From assembly GCF_031886125.1 (NCBI RefSeq), contig NZ_CP119391.1:496001-560000 (forward strand): 64,000 nucleotides of DNA, read 5' to 3'. Each line of letters opens with the position of its first letter. Positions within the stretch are counted from its first letter, which is position 1. Of this stretch, positions 45,269 through 56,372 are shown piece after piece. A program made the translations under genes and the position numbers. The notes beneath the pieces were generated by a model, which was not told the origin of the DNA, did no database searches, and saw only the letters and a program-made list of their open reading frames with translations. This DNA comes from Halomonas piscis (GTDB lineage Bacteria; Pseudomonadota; Gammaproteobacteria; Pseudomonadales; Halomonadaceae).

Positions 45269-48100
45269 ATGGATTACAAGCACACGCTAAACCTGCCTGA
45301 AACCGATTTTCCCATGCGCGGCATGCTGCCCAAGCGCGAGCCGGGGCGCGTGTCGCAGTGGCAGGACCTGGGCATTTACCAGCGCCTGCGCCAGGCGCGC
45401 GCGGGCAAGCCGCTGTTCGTGCTCCACGACGGCCCTCCCTACGCCAACGGCAGCATTCATATCGGTCACGCCGTCAACAAGATCCTCAAGGACATCGTCG
45501 TCAAGTCCAAGAACCTCGCCGGCTTCGACGCCCCCTACGTGCCGGGCTGGGACTGCCACGGCCTGCCCATCGAGCACAAGGTGGAAACCACCCACGGCAA
45601 GCATCTGGAACCGGCTCACGCCCGGGAGCTGTGCCGGGAGTACGCCAGCGCCCAGATCGAGACCCAGCTGACGGACTTTGTCCGCCTGGGCGTCGTCGGC
45701 GACTGGGACAACCCCTACCGCTCCATGGACTACGCCAACGAAGCCGGCGAGATCCGCGCGCTGGGCGCCATGGTCGAGGCCGGCTACGTGTTCAAGGGGC
45801 TCAAGCCGGTGAACTGGTGCTTCGACTGCGGCTCGGCGCTGGCCGAAGCCGAGGTCGAGTACGCCGACAAGCAGTCCGACGCCATCGACGTGGCCTTTCC
45901 CGTCGAGGACGACGCCGGGCTCGCCGCCGCCTTCGGCCTGAGCGAGCTTGGCAAGCCCGCGGCCGTGGCCATCTGGACCACCACGCCCTGGACCATTCCC
46001 GCCAACCAGGCGCTCAACGTCCACCCGGACTTCACCTACGCCCTGGTGGACGTGGGCGAACGCCTGCTGATGGTCGCCGAAGAGCTGGTGGAAAGCTGCC
46101 TCGAGCGCTTTGGCCTGGAGGGCAAGGCCATCGCCACCGCCCGGGGCGCCTCGCTTGAGCGGATCCGCTTTCGCCACCCGCTCTACGCGCGGTCATCGCC
46201 TCTGTATCTTGCCGACTACGTCGAGTGCGAAGAAGGCAGCACCGGCATCGTGCACTCCTCGCCGGCCTACGGGGTGGACGACTTCAACACCTGCCGGGAC
46301 TACGGCATGGACTTCGACGACATGCTCAACCCGGTGCAGGGCAACGGCGTCTACGCCGACGATCTCGAGTTTTTCGGCGGCGAGATGATCTGGAAGGCCA
46401 ACCCCCACATCGTCGACAAGCTGCGCGAAAAAGGCGCGCTGCTGGCCCACATCCCCATCACCCACAGCTACATGCACTGCTGGCGGCACAAGACGCCGGT
46501 GATCTACCGCGCCACCGCCCAGTGGTTTGTGGGCATGGACCTTGCCGGCCGTGACGGCAAGACCCTGCGCGAGAGGGCGCTCGAAGGCGTCGACGCCACG
46601 CGGTTCACCCCAAGCTGGGGCCAGGCGCGGCTGCACGCCATGATCGCCAACCGCCCGGACTGGTGCATCTCCCGCCAGCGCAACTGGGGCGTGCCGCTGC
46701 CGCTGTTTTTGCACCGCCAGACCGGCGAGCTGCACCCGCGCACCGTGGCGCTCATCGAAGAGGCCGCCAAGCGAGTGGAGCAGGGCGGCATCGACGCCTG
46801 GTTCAACCTCGAGCCTGCCGAGCTTCTGGGCGTTGAAGCCGACGACTACGAGAAGGTCACCGACACTCTCGACGTCTGGTTCGACTCCGGCACCACCCAC
46901 CGCCACGTGATGCGCGGCTCGCACCCCCACGGGCACGAGACCGGCCCCCGGGCGGATCTTTACCTGGAAGGCTCGGACCAGCACCGCGGCTGGTTTCACT
47001 CCTCGCTTCTGACCGGCTGCGCCATCGACGGCCAGCCGCCGTACCGCGAGCTTCTGACCCACGGCTTCACCGTGGACGCCAAGGGCCGCAAGATGTCCAA
47101 GTCCACCGGCAACGTGGTGGCCCCCCAGCAGGTCATGGACAAGCTGGGGGCGGACATTCTGCGCCTCTGGGTGGCCTCCACCGACTATTCCGGCGAAATG
47201 GCCGTGTCGGACGAAATCCTCAAGCGCACCGCCGACGTCTACCGCCGCATCCGCAACACCTCGCGCTTTCTGCTCGCCAACCTCACCGGGTTCGAGCCCG
47301 CCGCAGACGCCGTGCCCTTTGCTGACATGCTGGCGCTGGACCGCTGGGTGGTGGACCGCGCGGCGCAGCTGCAGGCGCGCATCGAGACGGCCTACGAGGA
47401 GTACCGTTTCCTCGACGTCTACCAGCAGGTGCACAACTTCTGCGCCGGCGAGCTGGGCGGTTTCTATCTCGACGTGATCAAGGATCGCCAGTACACCACC
47501 CAGGCGGACTCGCTCGCCCGGCGCAGCGCCCAGACGGCGCTTTACCGCGTGGTCGAGGCGCTGTGCCGCTGGGTCGCGCCGATCCTTTCGTTCACCGCCG
47601 AGGAAATCCATGAGCACATCCCCGGCGAGCGCGGCGACAGCGTGCTGCTGGAAGAGTACTATGCCGGCCTTTCCACGCTCGACGCCGACTCCGAGATGGG
47701 CCGGGCTTTCTGGGCCGAGCTCCTCGACGTCAAGAACGCGGTGAACAAGTGCCTGGAAGACGCGCGCAACGCCAAGATCATCAAGGGCAGCCTGGCCGCC
47801 GAGGTCACGCTCTACGTGGACGACGCGCTCCACGCCACCCTGGCTCGGCTGGGCGACGAGCTGCGCTTTGTCATGCTCACCAGCGAAGTGCATTTGCGCC
47901 CCCTGGCAAAGGCCGAGCAGGCCGAGGCCACCGACATGGACGGCCTGAAAGTCGCGGTCAGCGCCAGCCCTCACGCCAAGTGCGAGCGCTGCTGGCACCA
48001 CCGCCCAGACGTGGGCAGCCACCCCGGGCACACCGACCTCTGCGGGCGCTGCATCGCCAACCTGCCCGAGGGCGAAGGTGAGATTCGCCGCTATGCCTGA
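45269..48100 (+). CDS. ileS: isoleucyl-tRNA synthetase
   Basis: 943 aa class I synthetase. The HIGH motif is in [20 protein letters not shown] is in [12 protein letters not shown]. The editing domain has [18 protein letters not shown]. The C-terminal zinc site is CERCWHH with a later LCGRC. Start 45269 ([24 protein letters not shown]) is the family start. The 3' end overlaps lspA by 8 bp. Confidence 0.97.
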   Translation: MDYKHTLNLPETDFPMRGMLPKREPGRVSQWQDLGIYQRLRQARAGKPLFVLHDGPPYANGSIHIGHAVNKILKDIVVKSKNLAGFDAPYVPGWDCHGLPIEHKVETTHGKHLEPAHARELCREYASAQIETQLTDFVRLGVVGDWDNPYRSMDYANEAGEIRALGAMVEAGYVFKGLKPVNWCFDCGSALAEAEVEYADKQSDAIDVAFPVEDDAGLAAAFGLSELGKPAAVAIWTTTPWTIPANQALNVHPDFTYALVDVGERLLMVAEELVESCLERFGLEGKAIATARGASLERIRFRHPLYARSSPLYLADYVECEEGSTGIVHSSPAYGVDDFNTCRDYGMDFDDMLNPVQGNGVYADDLEFFGGEMIWKANPHIVDKLREKGALLAHIPITHSYMHCWRHKTPVIYRATAQWFVGMDLAGRDGKTLRERALEGVDATRFTPSWGQARLHAMIANRPDWCISRQRNWGVPLPLFLHRQTGELHPRTVALIEEAAKRVEQGGIDAWFNLEPAELLGVEADDYEKVTDTLDVWFDSGTTHRHVMRGSHPHGHETGPRADLYLEGSDQHRGWFHSSLLTGCAIDGQPPYRELLTHGFTVDAKGRKMSKSTGNVVAPQQVMDKLGADILRLWVASTDYSGEMAVSDEILKRTADVYRRIRNTSRFLLANLTGFEPAADAVPFADMLALDRWVVDRAAQLQARIETAYEEYRFLDVYQQVHNFCAGELGGFYLDVIKDRQYTTQADSLARRSAQTALYRVVEALCRWVAPILSFTAEEIHEHIPGERGDSVLLEEYYAGLSTLDADSEMGRAFWAELLDVKNAVNKCLEDARNAKIIKGSLAAEVTLYVDDALHATLARLGDELRFVMLTSEVHLRPLAKAEQAEATDMDGLKVAVSASPHAKCERCWHHRPDVGSHPGHTDLCGRCIANLPEGEGEIRRYA

Positions 48101-48638
48101 GGCCCACCGCAACCACGCTCAGGCAGCGCCCATGGGCCGCGCCATGCACAGACCCCTGCGCTGGCTGTGGCTGGCGCTGGCCGTGGTGGTGCTGGACCTG
48201 GCCACCAAGTATGCCGCCAGCCACCTGCTGGGCTACGCCGAGCCGGTGAAGGTGCTGCCGTTTTTCAACCTGACGCTGGTGCACAACACCGGGGCGGCGT
48301 TCAGCTTTCTGGCAAGCCACCCGGGCTGGCAGCGCTGGCTGTTCGCCGCCATCGCCGTGGCCGCCTGTATCGGGCTCGGCGTGTGGCTTGCGCGCCTGAA
48401 GGCCGACGAGAAACGCCTGGCCTGCGCGCTTGCGCTGATCATCGGCGGGGCGCTGGGCAACCTTTTTGACCGGGTGGTGCACGGCTACGTGGTGGACTTT
48501 CTCTCCTTCCACGCCGCCGGCTGGTACTATCCGGCGTTTAACGTCGCCGATATCGCCATTACGCTGGGGGCCATCGGCCTGATCTGGGAGTCGATCCTGG
48601 GCGATCGCCGACGCCGCATCCAACAAGCGAGGCACTAA
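48093..48638 (+). CDS. lspA: lipoprotein signal peptidase (SPase II)
   Basis: 181 aa with four helices. Catalytic aspartates are in [18 protein letters not shown] and NVADIAIT; the N-terminal DLATKYAA block is conserved. It cleaves prolipoproteins after lipid addition. The gene starts inside the ileS end and stops just before fkpB (TAAATG). Confidence 0.95.
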   Translation: MPEAHRNHAQAAPMGRAMHRPLRWLWLALAVVVLDLATKYAASHLLGYAEPVKVLPFFNLTLVHNTGAAFSFLASHPGWQRWLFAAIAVAACIGLGVWLARLKADEKRLACALALIIGGALGNLFDRVVHGYVVDFLSFHAAGWYYPAFNVADIAITLGAIGLIWESILGDRRRRIQQARH

Positions 48639-49124
48639 ATGAGTGACGACCGTAACCGGGCGGGCCACGACCCTGCCAGCCACGCCTATACCGTTGGCGA
48701 GGGCATGGAAGTAACCCTGCACTTCACGCTCAAGCTGGAAGACGAAACCGTGGTGGATTCCACCCGGGACAAGGACCCGGCCACCTTCGAGTTCGGCGAC
48801 GGCAATCTGCCGCCGGGGTTCGAGCACCCGCTCAAGGGCCTGGAAGCGGGGGCGCGCGAGCGTTTCACCATTCCTCCCGAGCACGCCTTCGGCCAGCACA
48901 ACGAGCAGAACATCCAGTTTCTCAAGCGCGACGACTTCGGCGACCAGGAGCCCGAAGAGGGGCTGATGTTTTCCTTTGCCGACAAGGCGGGAACCGAGCT
49001 GCCCGGCGTGGTCAAAGAGGTAGAGGGCGACCGCGTGGAGGTCGACTTCAACCACCCGCTGGCCGGGCGCACCTTGACCTTCGAGGTGGAAGTCATCAAC
49101 GTAAGGCCTGCAACGACCCATTGA
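48639..49124 (+). CDS. fkpB: FKBP-type peptidyl-prolyl isomerase
   Basis: 161 aa SlpA/FkpB type. FKBP half-domains surround a chaperone insert-in-flap: VTLHFTLKLEDETVVDSTRDKDPATFEFGDG, LPPGFEHPLKGLEAGARERFTIPPEHAFG. It starts directly after the lspA stop. The ileS-lspA-fkpB-ispH order is standard. Confidence 0.93.
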   Translation: MSDDRNRAGHDPASHAYTVGEGMEVTLHFTLKLEDETVVDSTRDKDPATFEFGDGNLPPGFEHPLKGLEAGARERFTIPPEHAFGQHNEQNIQFLKRDDFGDQEPEEGLMFSFADKAGTELPGVVKEVEGDRVEVDFNHPLAGRTLTFEVEVINVRPATTH

Positions 49125-49228
49125 GCCTCTCAAGGAGGCGCTCGGTTTGACCCCCGAAGCGGCGCTAATGCGCCGACGGCGTTATTGATACAGTTTTTTT
49201 ACCGATGAGTTTTCATCAAGGCGAGACC

Positions 49229-50242
49229 ATGCAAACTGATTCCGTGCAGAGTCATCCGGTACAGACCGGCGCGGCAGAGGCGCAGCCGGTGGCCATCAAG
49301 CTGGCCAATCCGCGCGGCTTTTGTGCCGGCGTGGATCGGGCCATCGACATCGTCAATCGGGCGCTGGACGTGTTCGGCCCGCCCATCTACGTGCGCCACG
49401 AGGTAGTGCACAACCGCTTCGTGGTGGAAACCCTGCGCGAGCGCGGCGCGGTGTTCGTCGAGGAGCTCGACGAGGTGCCCGACGACGTCATCGTCATCTT
49501 CTCCGCTCACGGCGTTTCCCGCGCCGTGCAGCAGGACGCCGAGCGCCGGGGGCTCAAGGTCTTCGACGCCACCTGCCCGCTGGTGACCAAGGTGCACATG
49601 GAAGTGCTGCGCTACGCCAAGCGCGGCCGCGAGTGCGTGCTCATCGGGCACCACGGCCACCCCGAGGTGGAAGGCACCATGGGGCGCTACGATACCTCCC
49701 ACGGCGGGCAGATCTACCTGGTGGAAAACGAGGAAGACGTGGCAAGCCTCAAGGTGAAGAACCCCGAACACCTGGCGTTTGTGACCCAAACCACGCTGTC
49801 CATGGACGATACCGCCCGGGTGATCGATGCCCTGCGCGAGCGCTTCCCCGACATTCAGGGCCCGCGCAAGAACGACATCTGCTACGCCACCCAGAACCGT
49901 CAGGACGCGGTGCGCGACCTGGCCGCCGAAAGCGGCCTGGTGCTGGTGGTGGGTAGCCCCAACAGCTCCAACTCCAACCGCCTGCGCGAGCTTTCCGAGC
50001 GCATGGGCACGCCGGCCCACTTGATCGACAACGCCGCGCAGATCGACCCCGACTGGCTCGGCGGCATCGAACGGATCGGCGTGACCGCCGGCGCCAGCGC
50101 CCCGGAAGTGCTGGTCAAGGGCGTGATCGAGCGTCTGCAGGAGCTCGGCGCCAGCCTGCCCGAGGAGCTCGCCGGCCGCGAGGAGGACATCACCTTCTCC
50201 ATGCCCCGGGAGCTGCGCGAAGAGGTCATTGCCAAGGGCTGA
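49229..50242 (+). CDS. ispH: 4-hydroxy-3-methylbut-2-enyl diphosphate reductase
   Basis: 337 aa iron-sulfur enzyme for the last step of the MEP pathway. Three cluster cysteines are seen in [23 protein letters not shown] and [12 protein letters not shown]; the catalytic HGH-type motifs are [10 protein letters not shown] and TQTTLSMDD. The ATG at 49229 has AAGGCGAG upstream; an earlier ATG at 49205 lacks a site. Confidence 0.94.
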   Translation: MQTDSVQSHPVQTGAAEAQPVAIKLANPRGFCAGVDRAIDIVNRALDVFGPPIYVRHEVVHNRFVVETLRERGAVFVEELDEVPDDVIVIFSAHGVSRAVQQDAERRGLKVFDATCPLVTKVHMEVLRYAKRGRECVLIGHHGHPEVEGTMGRYDTSHGGQIYLVENEEDVASLKVKNPEHLAFVTQTTLSMDDTARVIDALRERFPDIQGPRKNDICYATQNRQDAVRDLAAESGLVLVVGSPNSSNSNRLRELSERMGTPAHLIDNAAQIDPDWLGGIERIGVTAGASAPEVLVKGVIERLQELGASLPEELAGREEDITFSMPRELREEVIAKG

Positions 50243-50316
50243 AGCCGGGCAGATGCAATGCGCCGCGGCTTGGGACATACTGACAGCGTATAAGCCGACC
50301 GCAGGGAGCCGTTATC

Positions 50317-50751
50317 GTGCTTTATCGCTCCGCTTTTTCCCGCGCTGGCCGTCCGGATGACGGCCAGCGCGGCTTCACTCTGATCGAAGCGCTGGTGGCG
50401 CTGGCCATCGTCGGCATTCTGGCGGCGATCGCCTATCCCTCCTATACCTCCTACATTGAGCGCAGCCAGCGTGCTGAGGCCCAAACGGTGATGATGGATA
50501 TCGCTCGTCGGCTGGAGCGCTGCTATACCGACAGTTACAGCTATCAAAACTGCGACTCGGCCACAAAAAAGGCCAATGAAGCGACAAGCGCGCTATACAC
50601 CAAGTTTGAAACGTCACCCACAGCCAGTGAGTACAGGATTATCGCCACAGGCGGCACCCGCGCCAAAGACGGCTGTGCAATCCTGAAGCTTGAAAGCAGC
50701 GGCAAACGTCTTCCGGATGATGATCCCGAGCGTGATACAGAGTGCTGGTAA
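50317..50751 (+). CDS. type IV (minor) pilin, PilE-like
   Basis: 144 aa with a prepilin signal: QRG followed by FTLIEALVALAIVGILAAIAYPSYTSYIERSQRAEAQ. Cleavage by PilD would be after Gly. The cysteine pair (GCAIL... ECW) near the C-terminus would form the D-region loop. It starts with GTG at 50317 after AGGGAG. Its stop overlaps the next start (TAATG). Confidence 0.88.
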   Translation: MLYRSAFSRAGRPDDGQRGFTLIEALVALAIVGILAAIAYPSYTSYIERSQRAEAQTVMMDIARRLERCYTDSYSYQNCDSATKKANEATSALYTKFETSPTASEYRIIATGGTRAKDGCAILKLESSGKRLPDDDPERDTECW

Positions 50752-51218
50752 TGCGGCGAGCGCGCGGCTTTACCCTGATCGAGCTTTTGGTCGCCCTGGC
50801 CGTGGCGATACTGCTGATCACGGTGGCGGTGCCCGGCTTTACCGGCCTGCTCGCCCGCCAGCAGGTCGCGGCCGACGTAAACCAGATAGCATCGGCGTTT
50901 CAGCTCGCCCGCAGCGAGGCGATCAAGCAGCGTCGCGAAGTGCAGGTAAGCGTGGAAGTGCAGCCGAATGAGCGCGGCTGGACGATAGAGGTTCGGGAAG
51001 GCGACACGCTGGTCAGGCGCGTGACGGGGGGCGGCAAGAACGTTAGTTTTACCCCTGATGAGGTGGAGGTAACGTATGGCCCCCTGGGAATGGCGGAAGG
51101 CAAAGGCTGTCCGTGCGAGCTGGCTATTGAGCCTGTCGGTAGCGGGGCAGGAGAGCCACGCATCATCAAGATCAGCAAGGCCGGCGGGTTGACAATAGAG
51201 GACGACAAAGATGCCTAG
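50751..51218 (+). CDS. minor pilin, GspH/FimT-type
   Basis: 155 aa with prepilin motif ARGFTLIELLVALAVAILLITVAVPGF and the FimT-type QVAADVNQIASAFQLARSEAIKQRREVQV. It is coupled by TAATG to the gene before. In Pseudomonas and Acinetobacter, FimT/PilU-type pilins contribute to pilus assembly and DNA uptake. Confidence 0.88.
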   Translation: MRRARGFTLIELLVALAVAILLITVAVPGFTGLLARQQVAADVNQIASAFQLARSEAIKQRREVQVSVEVQPNERGWTIEVREGDTLVRRVTGGGKNVSFTPDEVEVTYGPLGMAEGKGCPCELAIEPVGSGAGEPRIIKISKAGGLTIEDDKDA

Positions 51219-51621
51219 GCAGGGTGGCTTTACATTGATCGAAGCGCTGGTGGCGCTGGCCATTCTCGCCTTCGGGCTGATGGGAGCTGCCGCCCTGCAG
51301 CTGAAGGCCCTGCACAGCGCCACCCGCAGCTACCAGCACTCGGTAGCCACCCTGGCCGCGGTGGATGCCCAGGAACGGCTGTGGGAAGGGCTCAGAAGCG
51401 CTGACGGCTGTACGGCCGACAAGCTGGGCTTCTCCGGCGTAAAAACGGATTGGAAAACGCGCTGGGAACGCGATACGCCGGCCAATCCCCTGCGCAACGC
51501 CAATTTGAATATCGCCTCAAATAGTTGCACCTACACGATTACCGTGACGCTGGACAACACCGAAGACGACGATGGCTACGGCAGCGTGACCTATACTGTG
51601 CGCCTGCCGAGCAAAACGTGA
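51211..51621 (+). CDS. pilV: minor pilin PilV
   Basis: 136 aa. Class-III signal RQGGFTLIEALVALAILAFGLMGAAALQLKALHSA is typical of PilV. It overlaps the FimT-like gene by 8 bp, which indicates coupled translation. Confidence 0.87.
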   Translation: MPRQGGFTLIEALVALAILAFGLMGAAALQLKALHSATRSYQHSVATLAAVDAQERLWEGLRSADGCTADKLGFSGVKTDWKTRWERDTPANPLRNANLNIASNSCTYTITVTLDNTEDDDGYGSVTYTVRLPSKT

Positions 51622-51629
51622 GGTGCCAG

Positions 51630-52154
51630 ATGCCCATATCCCGCCAGGCCGGTTTTACTCTCATCGAGCTGATGGTCGCCCTGCTGATCGGCAGCCTGAT
51701 CGTGCTGGGCGCGGGGGCGCTGTTCCTTATCACCCTGCAAACCTTCAACAAGGTAGATGAGCTGAGCCGCAAGCAGGAAGCGGTGATTTTTGCTGCCCAT
51801 ACGTTGAGTGCGAGGATACGGCAGAATAAAGAAGGTGGAGATTCGCGCTATGAGTTGAAGTGCGAGATTGGGTCGGAAGGTCAGTGCAAATGTACATTGA
51901 GCGATGAAGCCAGAAAAGGCCAGCCGCTGATCACGTTCGATCGCCCGCTGGAAAGCATCGAACCCTCGGAGGAAGACTGCGCGGTGGAGAATCCTGCCTG
52001 GTCGCAGAACGTCGTTGAAATTCCCCTACCGCTGGAAAAAAACGGTGAGTCGATCACGTTCCATGTTACCAAGCGAGAGTGGGTATTGACGGAGTATCTC
52101 TCCGGCGCTGGCGAAAATCCCGATACTTCTGACGACGACGACGACGACGATTGA
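51630..52154 (+). CDS. pilW: minor pilin PilW
   Basis: 174 aa, shorter than usual PilW proteins. The signal is RQAGFTLIELMVALLIGSLIVLGAGALFLITLQTF. It contains two cysteine pairs and ends in a run of aspartates encoded by six GAC codons plus GAT. PilV, PilW and PilX normally form the tip-priming complex. Confidence 0.83.
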   Translation: MPISRQAGFTLIELMVALLIGSLIVLGAGALFLITLQTFNKVDELSRKQEAVIFAAHTLSARIRQNKEGGDSRYELKCEIGSEGQCKCTLSDEARKGQPLITFDRPLESIEPSEEDCAVENPAWSQNVVEIPLPLEKNGESITFHVTKREWVLTEYLSGAGENPDTSDDDDDDD

Positions 52155-52200
52155 TCGGATGAATATGGAATAGCCAAGGTGCTATAAGGGCGGGTAGGCA

Positions 52201-53736
52201 ATGCATAAGCAAAAAGGTGCGGCGCTGGTGGTGGTGCTGGCGCTGCTGGCCGGCGCAATGATCGTCGGTGTTTCCGGGATGCAGGGATCGTTGATCAACG
52301 AACGCCTGGCGGGTAATTATCGTGCTTCCGTCTTGGCACAGATGGCCGCAGAGTCGGGAGCAGCAAAAGCATATTTTGCCGACATGAAAAAAGCTCCACG
52401 GGTTGGGCCGTGTGAAAAATTTCGAGAAAAAGTGATTGATAAAAAAGCCCGAAGTTCTAGCGACTATTTTTCTCTTCCTAAGAAAAACAAAATATCTTTA
52501 GGTTATTATGCTTTTAATTGCGTGGATAATGAAAAAGAAAGGAAGGTTGTTGTTGGTCAGGTAAAATCCCAGAGTATGGATAAAAATAACATTAACGAAT
52601 ATGTGGCCTCTTTTGCTTACACGGTTAGGGTGCCGTCTGATGATAATGCCGATATTACTGTGGTAAGCGGCGAAGAGGGTGTCGAGCTGGAAGGTAGTGC
52701 GAAAGTTGTAGGTAACATAAAAACTTTGGGTGAGGTGGAGCTTGATGGTAACTCCAGCGTAGAGGGCAATGTGGAGTCTGGTGACGAAGACGGTGTCGAG
52801 CTTGAGGGTAGCTCCAGCATTAGCGGTAATGTGAAAACCCCAGGCAATGTTGAAATTAGCGGCGGTTCAAAAGTGGGTGGTGAGATTGAAGCGGGTGGCG
52901 ATATTGAGGTGCCCGACCGGTGGAATGATGACGATATAAATAAAAAAGAAGGCGACGGCAATATTGACTATGATGGTTTCATTTCTTCATCTGGACTTCC
53001 CGATGTCAGAAGCCTATATAAACTGGTTGACAAGCATACAAGGAAATTAAAGAGCCCAATTTATGGGTATGATGAAATAGAGGTGGGGGATTATCCGCGC
53101 GTTGATGGCTACTTTGAAGACGAAGGGCTCAAGGTTTTTAATAAAAAAAGTAGTAAAAAAGAACTGTTAGTGGAGGGCGATAAACTAGATGTGTCTTATA
53201 TTCCTTGCCTAGATGGGGAGGCCACGGTGGTGCGTATCGAAGATTTTGATCAATATAACGGGATTCTTGAGGTTAAAACCAATACCGTGCTTGTAGTCGA
53301 CGATGATTTCACCTTGGGCGATGGTGGCGGAAAAAGCCTTGTGTTTTCTGGCGAGGAGGCCGCTTTAACGGTATTTGTGACCGGTGAGGTAGAGCTGCAT
53401 AGCGCGTTGGATATGCGCGGCGACAGTGTCATTAATGAAAACGGTCAGCCCCGCTTGGTAATTTACGCCTTGGGTGATGAAGATGACGATGATGGCGGAG
53501 ATGTTGAGATTAGCGGTAGTGCGCACGTCGTGGCTAAGATCTATGCACCACAATCTAAGATAGAAATTGAGGGTTCAAGCACTCTGACGGGGGCCATTTG
53601 GGGCAACGAAGTGGAGCTCAGTGGCTCTTCAAGCTTCACCGCAGCGGGGTCTTTGACGAGCTGCACTGGCGGCTCAGCATCAGCGGGCGGCGGTACAAGT
53701 GGTGGCGGGACAGGCGAAGGTTTTTGGTGGCATTAG
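52201..53736 (+). CDS. PilX-like pilus assembly protein with beta-helical repeats
   Basis: 511 aa. The N-terminus KQKGAALVVVLALLAGAMIVGVSGMQGSLINERLAGNYRASVLAQMAAESGA is that of PilX. After about residue 155 the protein is unlike PilX: repeated GS/GN turns such as VELEGSAKVVGNIKTLGEVELDGNSSVEGNV form a parallel beta-helix, then a second helix block at about 435-495. It ends in a glycine/serine tail GGGTSGGGTGEGFWWH. The DNA is distinctly AT-richer (many AAA/GAA/TAT codons) than the genes around it. Transfer or a tip-adhesin role is possible; neither is proven. Confidence 0.75.
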   Translation: MHKQKGAALVVVLALLAGAMIVGVSGMQGSLINERLAGNYRASVLAQMAAESGAAKAYFADMKKAPRVGPCEKFREKVIDKKARSSSDYFSLPKKNKISLGYYAFNCVDNEKERKVVVGQVKSQSMDKNNINEYVASFAYTVRVPSDDNADITVVSGEEGVELEGSAKVVGNIKTLGEVELDGNSSVEGNVESGDEDGVELEGSSSISGNVKTPGNVEISGGSKVGGEIEAGGDIEVPDRWNDDDINKKEGDGNIDYDGFISSSGLPDVRSLYKLVDKHTRKLKSPIYGYDEIEVGDYPRVDGYFEDEGLKVFNKKSSKKELLVEGDKLDVSYIPCLDGEATVVRIEDFDQYNGILEVKTNTVLVVDDDFTLGDGGGKSLVFSGEEAALTVFVTGEVELHSALDMRGDSVINENGQPRLVIYALGDEDDDDGGDVEISGSAHVVAKIYAPQSKIEIEGSSTLTGAIWGNEVELSGSSSFTAAGSLTSCTGGSASAGGGTSGGGTGEGFWWH

Positions 53737-53833
53737 ACTCAGCTGATGAGTCGTAGTGCAGGCCGTGCGCTTATAGCGGCGTGGCCAACTGTGTGATAAT
53801 AGCCGCCTGACCTTGCTGAAGAAGTGCGTAACC

Positions 53834-54856
53834 ATGACCGATTCACCCAAAACCCGCGTGCTGACCGGCATTACCACCACCGGCACGCCCCATCTTGGCA
53901 ACTACGTGGGCGCCATCAAGCCCGCGATTGAGGCAAGCCAGAATCCCGACGTGCAGACGTTCTACTTTCTGGCCGACTACCACGCCCTGATCAAATGCCA
54001 GGACCCCAGGCGCGTGCAGCAGTCGCGGTTGGAAATCGCCGCCACCTGGCTGGCCCTGGGGCTGGATACCGACAACGCCGTCTTTTATCGCCAGTCCGAC
54101 ATCCGCGAAATCCCCGAGCTCACCTGGATGCTCTCCTGCGTTTCGGCCAAGGGGCTGATGAACCGCGCCCACGCCTACAAGGCGGCGGTAGCCGAGAACC
54201 AGGAGGCCGGCAGCCAGGACGCCGACAAGGGCATCACCATGGGCCTTTTTGGCTACCCGGTGCTGATGGCGGCGGACATCCTGATGTTTAACGCCAACCG
54301 CGTGCCGGTGGGCCGCGATCAGATCCAGCACATCGAGATGGCACGGGATATCGCCGGGCGCTTCAACCACCTTTACAAGGGCGAGTATTTTGCCCTGCCC
54401 GAGGCGGCGGTGGACGAAAGCGTCGAGGTGCTGGGCGGGCTCGACGGACGCAAGATGTCCAAAAGCTATAACAACACCATTCCGCTGTTCGTCTCCGAGA
54501 AGAAGCTGCAGAAGCTGGTGCGCAAGATCAAGACCAACTCCCTCGAGCCCGGCGAACCCAAGGACCCCGCCAGCTGCACGCTGTTCCAGATCTACGCGGC
54601 CTTTGCCACGGCGGAGGAAGCCGCCGCCATGCGCAAGCGCTACGCCGAAGGCATCGGCTGGGGCGACGCCAAGAACGCGGTGTTCGAGCACCTCAACGCT
54701 CACCTGAGCGGCCCCCGGGAGCGCTATAATGCGCTGATGGAAGACCCCGGCCACATCGAGGCGGTGCTCGAGCAGGGCGCCGAGCGCGCCCGGGAAGAGG
54801 CCGCCGTGACCATGGACAGGCTGCGCCACGCCGTGGGGCTTGGCCGCTTTATCTGA
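53834..54856 (+). CDS. trpS: tryptophanyl-tRNA synthetase
   Basis: 340 aa class I synthetase. The HIGH-type motif is [20 protein letters not shown] is in [11 protein letters not shown]. The ATG at 53834 ([13 protein letters not shown]) fits the family; the longer frame to 53813 is weaker. Confidence 0.95.
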   Translation: MTDSPKTRVLTGITTTGTPHLGNYVGAIKPAIEASQNPDVQTFYFLADYHALIKCQDPRRVQQSRLEIAATWLALGLDTDNAVFYRQSDIREIPELTWMLSCVSAKGLMNRAHAYKAAVAENQEAGSQDADKGITMGLFGYPVLMAADILMFNANRVPVGRDQIQHIEMARDIAGRFNHLYKGEYFALPEAAVDESVEVLGGLDGRKMSKSYNNTIPLFVSEKKLQKLVRKIKTNSLEPGEPKDPASCTLFQIYAAFATAEEAAAMRKRYAEGIGWGDAKNAVFEHLNAHLSGPRERYNALMEDPGHIEAVLEQGAERAREEAAVTMDRLRHAVGLGRFI

Positions 54857-54932
54857 CGCTTGCTCGATTCATCACTGCTCAGTCAATCACTGTTCCATCC
54901 ACAATGGTGCAGTCAATAACGGGACGAACGCG

Positions 54933-56156
54933 ATGAGTGACGCTTTTGAGGGCGAAGCGCCGCCGCCGGTAGCGCGCTACCGCATTGCCGGGCTGGCAAC
55001 GGCCGCGGTGATGCTGGGCAGCGTGCTGCTCGGCGCGCTGTTTGCCGCCAATATCGGTCTTTTGCTGATTGTCGGCGGGCTCTTTGGCGCGGTGCTCTAC
55101 CACGCCGCCTTCGGCTTTACCTCGGCCTGGCGGGTGCTGATCACCCGGCGCCGGGGGCGCGGGCTGCGCGCACAAATGCTGATGCTGGCCGTCGCCGTGG
55201 TGCTGTTTTTCCCCGCGCTGGGGGCGGGCAGCCTGAACGGCATGGCGGTGGAGGGCTTTGTGGCCCCGCTGGGTATCTCGGTGCTGGTGGGCGCCTTTCT
55301 GTTCGGTCTGGGGATGCAGCTGGGCGGCGGCTGCGCCTCGGGCACGCTGTTCACCGCCGGCGGTGGCAACGCCCGCATGCTGATCACGTTGGTGTTTTTC
55401 ATCGTCGGCTCGGTGATCGGCACCGCGCACTTTAGCTTCTGGACGGAGCTGCCGGCGCTGCCGCCGGTGTCGCTTGTCAACGTCGGCGGCGCCTACGGCG
55501 GCATGGCGATCAGCCTTTTGCTGTTCGCCGCCATTGCCGCGGTCACGGTGGTGCTCGAAAAGCGCCGCTACGGCGAGCTGGAACGCGCCGCCCCGGCGCC
55601 GCGCCGCGGGTTTGGCCGGCTGCTGGCCGGCCCCTGGCCTTTGCTCGCGGGGGCGGTAGCGCTGGCGCTGTTGAACTTTGCCACCCTCGCCCTTGCCGGG
55701 CGGCCCTGGGGCATTACCTCGGCGTTGGCGCTGTGGGGGGCCAAGGGCTTTTCGCTGCTGGGGGGCGACGTTACCCAGTGGGGCTACTGGCAGTCGCCGG
55801 GCAACGCCGCTGCCCTGGAGGCAAGCGTCTGGGGCGATATCACCACGGTGATGAACGTCGGCATCATGCTCGGCGCGCTGGCGGCGGCGAACCTTGCCGG
55901 GCGCTTTGCGCCCAACTTTCGCATTCCGCTGCGCTCGTTGGCGGCGGCGGTGATCGGCGGCCTGCTGCTGGGTTACGGCGCGCGGCTGGCCTTTGGCTGC
56001 AACATCGGCGCCTATTTCAGCGGCATTGCCTCGGGCAGCCTGCACGGCTGGCTGTGGCTGTTAGCCGCCTTTGCCGGCAATATGCTGGGGGTTAGGCTGC
56101 GCCCGCTGTTCTTCACCGGCGAGGCGGCACGGCGACCCGTGGCCAAGACGTCTTAG
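54933..56156 (+). CDS. YeeE/YedE-family (thiosulfate-type) membrane transporter
   Basis: 407 aa with about 10 helices. Cysteine-bearing motifs GGGCASGTLFTAGGGN and AFGCNIGAYFSGIASGSLHGW are the duplicated signature that passes sulfur compounds in TsuA-like proteins. It would import a reduced sulfur species for cysteine synthesis. The ATG at 54933 is the last of several; a short 11-nt near-repeat (CAGTCAATCAC and CAGTCAATAAC) lies upstream. Confidence 0.85.
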   Translation: MSDAFEGEAPPPVARYRIAGLATAAVMLGSVLLGALFAANIGLLLIVGGLFGAVLYHAAFGFTSAWRVLITRRRGRGLRAQMLMLAVAVVLFFPALGAGSLNGMAVEGFVAPLGISVLVGAFLFGLGMQLGGGCASGTLFTAGGGNARMLITLVFFIVGSVIGTAHFSFWTELPALPPVSLVNVGGAYGGMAISLLLFAAIAAVTVVLEKRRYGELERAAPAPRRGFGRLLAGPWPLLAGAVALALLNFATLALAGRPWGITSALALWGAKGFSLLGGDVTQWGYWQSPGNAAALEASVWGDITTVMNVGIMLGALAAANLAGRFAPNFRIPLRSLAAAVIGGLLLGYGARLAFGCNIGAYFSGIASGSLHGWLWLLAAFAGNMLGVRLRPLFFTGEAARRPVAKTS

Positions 56157-56372
56157 CCTGGCACCATAGGCTATGCCAACTGAGGATGACGCCGGTTTTT
56201 GCGTCGCCGGCGTGTTACATTGAACAAGACTGTTTTCAAAAACGTTTTCCACAATCGGTTTCACAGCCGGTATTCAAGACTGGTGGGCCGCTCCGGCCAG
56301 GGGCGTGGCAACGCGCCCTGGCCGCCACTGCCGGCCGCAACGGTTAGTCGATTCATCTGGTAGAGAGTAGCC

